Origin: Sphingobium indicum BiD32
GTDB lineage: Bacteria; Pseudomonadota; Alphaproteobacteria; Sphingomonadales; Sphingomonadaceae
Assembly (NCBI RefSeq): GCF_000382885.1
Contig: NZ_CAVK010000061.1
Span: 1-64,000, forward strand
Length of the DNA: 64,000 bases
Reading direction: 5' to 3'
Part shown: one piece after another, positions 59,683 through 64,000 of the stretch
Numbering within the stretch: the stretch's first letter is position 1
Layout: the number at the start of each line of letters is the position of its first letter
The notes under the pieces: model-generated
What the model was told of the DNA's origin: nothing
What the model saw: only the letters and a program-made list of their open reading frames with translations
Database searches by the model: none
Position numbers and translations under genes: made by a program

Positions 59683-61401
59683 ATGACAGACACTACCCTG
59701 ATCGACCGTAGCCGGGACCTGTCACAGTCGCTCGAACGGCTCGGGCCGGACGAAGCCATGAAGGATCGCAGCAACTATCTGCGCGGCTCCATCGCGGAAG
59801 GCTTGCTGGACCGGATAACGGGTGCTGTTCCTTCGGCCGATGACGTGAAGCTGATGAAGTTTCACGGCATCTATCAGCAGGACGACCGCGACCTGCGCGA
59901 TGAGCGCCGCCGTCAGAAGCTGGAACCGGCCTATCAGTTCATGATCCGGGTCCGCCTGCCGGGTGGCGTCTGCACGCCGGCGCAGTGGCTCAAGCTCGAT
60001 GAACTCGCCCGTCGCCACGGTGGCGAGACGCTGCGCCTCACTACGCGTCAGACCTTCCAGTTTCATTGGGTTCTCAAAGACAGCTTGCGGCCGATCATTC
60101 AGGGTCTGCATGAGGCCTTGCTCGATACCGTTGCCGCCTGCGGCGATGACAGCCGCGGCGTGATGTGCACCGTCAACCCGCAGAGCTCGCGGTTTCATGC
60201 CGAAGTCGCCGCCATGGCAAAGCGGGTGAGCGATCACGTCATTCCCAAGACCAGAGCCTATCATGAGATCTGGTATGGCAGCGAACTGGCGGCCAGCTCG
60301 GAAGCGGAAGAACCTTTCTACGGGCGAACCTATTTGCCGAGAAAGTTCAAGATCGGCTTTGCGCTTCCGCCCTCCAATGACATTGATGTCTACGCACAGG
60401 ATCTCGGTTTCATCGCGATCGGTGGCGCCGCTGGCCTGGAGGGGTTCAACGTTGCCATTGGCGGCGGCATGGGCCGCACCGACCAGGCGCCGGAAACCTA
60501 CCCGCGCCTGGCCAGCGTCATTGGCTTTGTTCCCGTCGATCGCGTCATAGCTTGCGCCGACGCTGTGATGACCGTCCAGCGCGATTACGGCGACCGCAAG
60601 GACCGCCAGCGCGCGCGTTTCAAATATACGATAGACGACAAGGGCCTCAACTGGATCAAGGCTGAGATCGAACGCATCATGGGGCTACCGTTCGAGAACG
60701 CGCGGCCCTGCGACTTTACTTCCAACGGCGACAGTTATGGCTGGAACTCCACGCCCGACGGTCGGCATCATCGGACGCTCATTGTCGAGAACGGCCGTCT
60801 CGATCTGACGCTGCTTGATGCGCTACGCGACATTGCGCGAACCCACCATGGTACCTTTCGGCTAACACCCAATCAGAATCTGATCATAGCCGGCGTCCGC
60901 TCCGAAGATCGGCCGGCGATCGATGCGATCCTTGCCGAGCACTTTCCTGACATTGATCATTTGTCTGTTCTCAGGCGCAACGCCATCGCCTGCGTGGCCT
61001 TTCCCACATGCGGTCTCGCCATGGCGGAGAGTGAGCGCTACCTGCCCAAACTGCTCGACAGGATCGAGGCAATCCTTGCTGATAACGGGCTCACCGATGA
61101 GCCTATCACGGTCAGGATGAGCGGTTGCCCGAACGGCTGCTCGCGGCCCTATATTGCAGAAATAGGGCTCACCGGCCGTGCTCCGGGTAAGTACAATCTC
61201 TATCTGGGGGGCGGTTTTCACGGCGAGCGACTGAATCGCATGGTTCGCGAGAATATCGGTGAGCCTGCAATCCTCGAGATTCTGGCAGAGGCGATCGGGC
61301 GTTTCGCCCGTGAACGGGAACCCGGCGAGCATTTTGGAGACTTCACCATCAGGGCCGGCATTGTCCGCGAAGTTACGGAGGGGCGCCACTTCAATGACTG
61401 A
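59683..61401 (+). CDS. cysI: sulfite reductase hemoprotein subunit
   Basis: A protein of 572 residues. The siroheme-Fe4S4 ligands are C437 and C443 (CVAFPTCGLAMAESER) and C482 and C486 (SGCPNGCSRPY). It also has TTRQTFQFHWV and the basic substrate loop near NPQSSRFH. It reduces sulfite to sulfide by six electrons. The start at ATG 59683 is preferred over TTG 59668. Its stop overlaps the next gene. Confidence 0.94.
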   Translation: MTDTTLIDRSRDLSQSLERLGPDEAMKDRSNYLRGSIAEGLLDRITGAVPSADDVKLMKFHGIYQQDDRDLRDERRRQKLEPAYQFMIRVRLPGGVCTPAQWLKLDELARRHGGETLRLTTRQTFQFHWVLKDSLRPIIQGLHEALLDTVAACGDDSRGVMCTVNPQSSRFHAEVAAMAKRVSDHVIPKTRAYHEIWYGSELAASSEAEEPFYGRTYLPRKFKIGFALPPSNDIDVYAQDLGFIAIGGAAGLEGFNVAIGGGMGRTDQAPETYPRLASVIGFVPVDRVIACADAVMTVQRDYGDRKDRQRARFKYTIDDKGLNWIKAEIERIMGLPFENARPCDFTSNGDSYGWNSTPDGRHHRTLIVENGRLDLTLLDALRDIARTHHGTFRLTPNQNLIIAGVRSEDRPAIDAILAEHFPDIDHLSVLRRNAIACVAFPTCGLAMAESERYLPKLLDRIEAILADNGLTDEPITVRMSGCPNGCSRPYIAEIGLTGRAPGKYNLYLGGGFHGERLNRMVRENIGEPAILEILAEAIGRFAREREPGEHFGDFTIRAGIVREVTEGRHFND

Positions 61402-62566
61402 CAACAGGATCGAACTTCCTCGTCCGGAGACGATAACGGCCGCCTATGGCGTCGCGGCCGACCCCGCTTTTGGCGCGGTCGCCCCACCGCTCTATCTCTC
61501 CAGTACCTACGAGTTCGCCGGCTTCGACGAACCACGTGTCTACGATTATGGCAGAGCGGGCAATCCGACCCGGAATCTTCTCGCCGATGCTCTTGCCAAG
61601 CTGGAGGGTGGGGCAGGGGCCATCATCACCTCGAGCGGGATGTCTGCTCTCGATCTGCTCGTCAGCCGCCAACGGCCGGACGATCTGATCCTCGCGCCGC
61701 ATGACTGCTATGGCGGCACCATGCGCCTGCTCAAGGCACGAGCGGACCGCGGTCACTGCTCGGTTCGTTTCGTCGATCAATCGGATATAGCTGCCTATGC
61801 CGCCGCTTTGGAAGAGTTTCCGGCGCTTGTGCTGATCGAAACGCCGAGCAATCCGCTGATGCGGGTCGTCGATATCGCCGCCCTCGCCACGAAGGCGAGG
61901 ACCGTCGGGGCCAAGATTGCCGTCGACAACACATTCCTGTCTCCCGCAATCCAGCGGCCGATCGCACTGGGCGCGGACTATGTCGTCCATTCCACCACAA
62001 AATACCTCAATGGCCATTCTGACGTGATTGGCGGAGCAGTCGTCGCAGCGGATCCCGCCGAGGTCGGCGAACTGCGTCAATGGGCGAACGTCGTCGGCAG
62101 TGCAGGAGCTCCTTTTGATTCCTGGCTGACCCTGCGCGGCATGCGCACGCTTTTTGCGCGCATGGAACGACAACAAATCAACGCCATGGCTATCGCTCAT
62201 TATCTCGAGCGCCATCCGGTCGTGGCAAAAGTCCACTATCCGGGTCTCTCATCGCATCCCGGCCATGCTATCGCTTCGCGCCAGCAACGCGGCTTTGGCG
62301 CCATGTTGAGCTTCGAGCTGGCGGGCGGCGTATCGGCCGTTCGGCAGTTCATCGCCTCGGTCCGGTTCTTCACGCTCGCGGAATCCCTCGGGGGCGTCGA
62401 AAGCCTGGTTGCTCACCCGGCCACCATGACCCATGCCGATATGGGAGTGGAGGCTCGCGCTGCCGCAGGTATCAGCGACAGTCTGCTGCGGCTCTCGGTT
62501 GGCCTGGAGGCCGAGCAGGATCTGCTTGCCGGTCTTGCCGAAGGCCTCGCAGCATGTCGGGACTGA
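61394..62566 (+). CDS. metB: PLP-dependent trans-sulfuration enzyme (MetB/MetZ type)
   Basis: A protein of 390 residues. Motifs are YDYGRAGNPTRNLLADALAK, SSGMSALDLL, and the PLP lysine K203 in HSTTKYLNGHSDVIGG; the end has SLGGVESLVAHPATMTH. It could be cystathionine gamma-synthase or O-succinylhomoserine sulfhydrylase; sequence alone does not decide, but placement behind sulfite reductase favours direct sulfide use. It overlaps cysI by 8 bases. Confidence 0.88.
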   Translation: MTDNRIELPRPETITAAYGVAADPAFGAVAPPLYLSSTYEFAGFDEPRVYDYGRAGNPTRNLLADALAKLEGGAGAIITSSGMSALDLLVSRQRPDDLILAPHDCYGGTMRLLKARADRGHCSVRFVDQSDIAAYAAALEEFPALVLIETPSNPLMRVVDIAALATKARTVGAKIAVDNTFLSPAIQRPIALGADYVVHSTTKYLNGHSDVIGGAVVAADPAEVGELRQWANVVGSAGAPFDSWLTLRGMRTLFARMERQQINAMAIAHYLERHPVVAKVHYPGLSSHPGHAIASRQQRGFGAMLSFELAGGVSAVRQFIASVRFFTLAESLGGVESLVAHPATMTHADMGVEARAAAGISDSLLRLSVGLEAEQDLLAGLAEGLAACRD

Positions 62567-62603
62567 CAAGTCCTGGCGCCCCAACGAAGGGAGGAAAGAA
62601 TCC

Positions 62604-62849
62604 ATGCCTGGCTATGTACTGATCGTCGATATCTTCGGTGCTATGCTCGCTTTCGCCGGCTTCTCGATGGCCTTCCGCCAAAGGGCGGTCCGGCGTCTCA
62701 TCGGCCGCCCGTCACCGCCCGCCACATCGATTGCTCGTGCGAACAATGAAGATGATCCGATCACCTACATCCTGCGCATTGCAGGCATCATGATCATGGT
62801 CTTTGGCATCGTGATGGGCGGGATGGTCACCCTGGTCAACCTGAGGTAA
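62604..62849 (+). CDS. small membrane protein, 81 residues
   Basis: The start at 62604 follows GGGAGGA. Two hydrophobic segments (YVLIVDIFGAMLAFAGFSM and YILRIAGIMIMVFGIVMGGM) flank a basic loop. No family is recognised. It is 37 bases past metB and probably in its operon. Confidence 0.6.
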   Translation: MPGYVLIVDIFGAMLAFAGFSMAFRQRAVRRLIGRPSPPATSIARANNEDDPITYILRIAGIMIMVFGIVMGGMVTLVNLR

Positions 62850-62874
62850 CGCGGTTCACGCTGGCCCGGAGGCA

Positions 62875-63354
62875 ATGATGGATGAGGTTTCTGCTTCTCC
62901 CGCACCAGACTGGCATGTCAGCCAGTGGTTCAATACCGATCCGCTCACCCTGACAGCATTGCGCGGCAAGGTCATCGTGCTCCACGCGTTCCAGATGCTC
63001 TGTCCGGGCTGTGTCGCCAACGGCATACCTCAGGCGCAGCGGATCGCTCGCTTCTTCGGCCCCGATCATGTTGCCGTCATCGGTCTGCATACGGTGTTTG
63101 AGCATCACGAGGCGATGCCTCCTCAGGCACTCGCAGCCTTCATCCACGAATATCGCCTGACCTTCCCCATCGGCGTCGATCTTCCTGGCAAGACCGGGCC
63201 GATCCCACAGACGATGGCGGCCTATGCGATTCAGGGCACGCCGTCCTTGATCCTGATCGATCGACGGGGGTTAATGCGAAAACATGCCTTGGGAACCGAG
63301 GAGGATATGCGTGTCGGTGCCGATATCGCATTTCTCCTGGCAGAAGCAGGATAG
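62875..63354 (+). CDS. thioredoxin-like redox protein (TlpA/peroxiredoxin fold)
   Basis: A protein of 159 residues. After an N-terminal strand (LRGKVIVLHAFQM) it carries CPGC in LCPGCVANGIPQ and ends with IQGTPSLILIDRRG, as in TlpA and other redoxins. It lacks a signal peptide, so it is probably cytosolic. The role is unknown; it could reduce a disulfide or peroxide. GGAGG lies before the start. Confidence 0.8.
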   Translation: MMDEVSASPAPDWHVSQWFNTDPLTLTALRGKVIVLHAFQMLCPGCVANGIPQAQRIARFFGPDHVAVIGLHTVFEHHEAMPPQALAAFIHEYRLTFPIGVDLPGKTGPIPQTMAAYAIQGTPSLILIDRRGLMRKHALGTEEDMRVGADIAFLLAEAG

Positions 63355-63358
63355 TCTT

Positions 63359-63682
63359 ATGACCCATGAATATGACGATCCCATCGCCCCCGAACTGCTC
63401 GCGGAGGCCGCTCGGTTCGTTGCCGGGCGGCACCGCGTCGAGGCTCGGAGCCTGGAAGAACTTGTCGAAGAGGTCGTCGTTCAACGCTTCTGCGGCAGTA
63501 CCAACTCGACGCAAAACCGCAGCGGGGCGGTTCTTGTCGGGTTGAAGCAGGAAATCACGCGCCAGGTCCACATCATTGTCGCCAATCGCGACGTGATCGA
63601 CGAGGTCGATGAAGCTTCGATCGAATCTTTCCCAGCGAGCGATCCGCCGGCCTGGATCGGCGGTGGGACAAGGAGAAGCTGA
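63359..63682 (+). CDS. unknown protein, 107 residues
   Basis: It begins 4 bases after the preceding stop. The N-terminus is acidic and helical (PIAPELLAEAARFVAGRH), and the C-terminus has SIESFPASDPPAWIGGGT, a proline-rich ending I have seen in other small alphaproteobacterial proteins. No catalytic motif is seen. Confidence 0.6.
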   Translation: MTHEYDDPIAPELLAEAARFVAGRHRVEARSLEELVEEVVVQRFCGSTNSTQNRSGAVLVGLKQEITRQVHIIVANRDVIDEVDEASIESFPASDPPAWIGGGTRRS

Positions 63683-63684
63683 TC

Positions 63685-64000
63685 ATGGGCACCGTACACA
63701 TCAAGCGGATTTACGCATCTCCCGCACCGGAGGACGGCTTCAGGGTTCTCGTCGATCGTCTCTGGCCGAGGGGGCTCTCGAAGGAGGCCGCTCACGTCGA
63801 TCTTTGGCTCAAGGAGATCGCACCGAGCCAGGCCCTTCGCGAATGGTTCGGCCATGACCCCGCCCACTTTACCGAATTCCGGGAAAAATATCGCGAGGAA
63901 CTCGACGGTAATCCCGAACCCGTCGCCCGCATTGGCGCGCTCGCCAAGAGCCAAGACGTCACGCTGCTCTACGGCGCCAGGGATACCCGAATAAACCAAG
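63685..64000 (+). CDS. DUF488 family protein (3' end outside the window)
   Basis: The first 105 residues are present. It has the family start VHIKRIYASPAPEDGFRVLV, DRLWPRGLSK, and LREWFGHDPAHFTEFREKY, as in DUF488 proteins of unknown function. The gene runs past base 64,000, so its end is not seen. GGAG precedes ATG 63685. Confidence 0.88.
   Translation, partial: MGTVHIKRIYASPAPEDGFRVLVDRLWPRGLSKEAAHVDLWLKEIAPSQALREWFGHDPAHFTEFREKYREELDGNPEPVARIGALAKSQDVTLLYGARDTRINQ

Noticed and set aside
1-64000. Insertion sequences, integrases or CRISPR arrays
   Set aside because: No transposase or tyrosine/serine recombinase frame and no evenly spaced repeat array was found.

Overview
The window looks like an accessory region (plasmid or integrated conjugative element) of a GC-rich alphaproteobacterium, most likely a sphingomonad. 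This placement is an inference from the TraD/MobF-type transfer pair, the FixLJ, NsrR, NnrS, NnrU and cbb3 gene set, frequent ATGA/GTGA gene overlaps and the codon usage; no rRNA or tRNA marker is present. The first 47 bases are not biological: they are an Illumina Nextera i5 adapter joined to a contig end.

Layout. (1) 50-11,330 is a conjugation backbone: a gene broken by one nonsense codon, a DUF2493 protein, several small genes of unknown function, a ribbon-helix-helix-like protein, a TraD/TrwB coupling ATPase and a MobF relaxase-helicase. No mating-pair genes are visible. Two unrelated ORFs here (1457-2458 and 4110-4334) sit inside matching non-coding frames: a T-rich inverted repeat, a shared C-rich block and a near-identical ribosome-binding site upstream, then a terminator and a perfect 14-bp hairpin with an identical 7-nt loop downstream. 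I consider this the least explained signal in the window. (2) 11,448-20,228 is an oxygen and nitric oxide response block: D-lactate dehydrogenase, the heme-PAS sensor FixL with FixJ, a receiver protein, a cytochrome c, then a minus-strand operon of group III truncated globin, DUF1971 protein, flavohemoglobin and a membrane protein, preceded by NsrR-like sites and by nnrU. (3) 20,229-32,738 is a stress and central-metabolism block: universal stress protein, catalase, glutamate dehydrogenase, Rnk-like protein, Na+/H+ antiporter, and a tightly overlapping operon of 1-Cys peroxiredoxin, beta carbonic anhydrase, two unknown proteins, superoxide dismutase and another unknown protein. A LysR regulator lies next to it, and a 24-bp motif is shared by the two promoters. 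(4) 32,883-43,960 is a heme, copper and nitrite block: 5-aminolevulinate synthase, NsrR, a two-domain multicopper oxidase, two c-type cytochromes, a NirK-type copper nitrite reductase, a TonB receptor, folE with an ECF sigma factor, a DUF4142 protein, a cupredoxin and NnrS. (5) 44,006-54,820 is a respiration block: a cbb3 oxidase operon with biogenesis genes, an MreB paralog, an orphan aa3-type subunit I and a HemD-like protein. (6) 54,795-64,000 holds small proteins, a beta-CASP metallo-hydrolase, and an assimilatory sulfur cluster (cysJ, cysI, a MetB-type enzyme) followed by small redox and unknown genes; a DUF488 gene runs off the end.

Taken together the cargo would let a host sense low oxygen and NO, make heme, use a high-affinity oxidase, reduce nitrite and detoxify NO and peroxide. 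NsrR-like sites at three places (globin operon, hemA, multicopper oxidase/nirK operon) suggest one shared NO-responsive regulon. All functions are read from sequence motifs; no database search was run.
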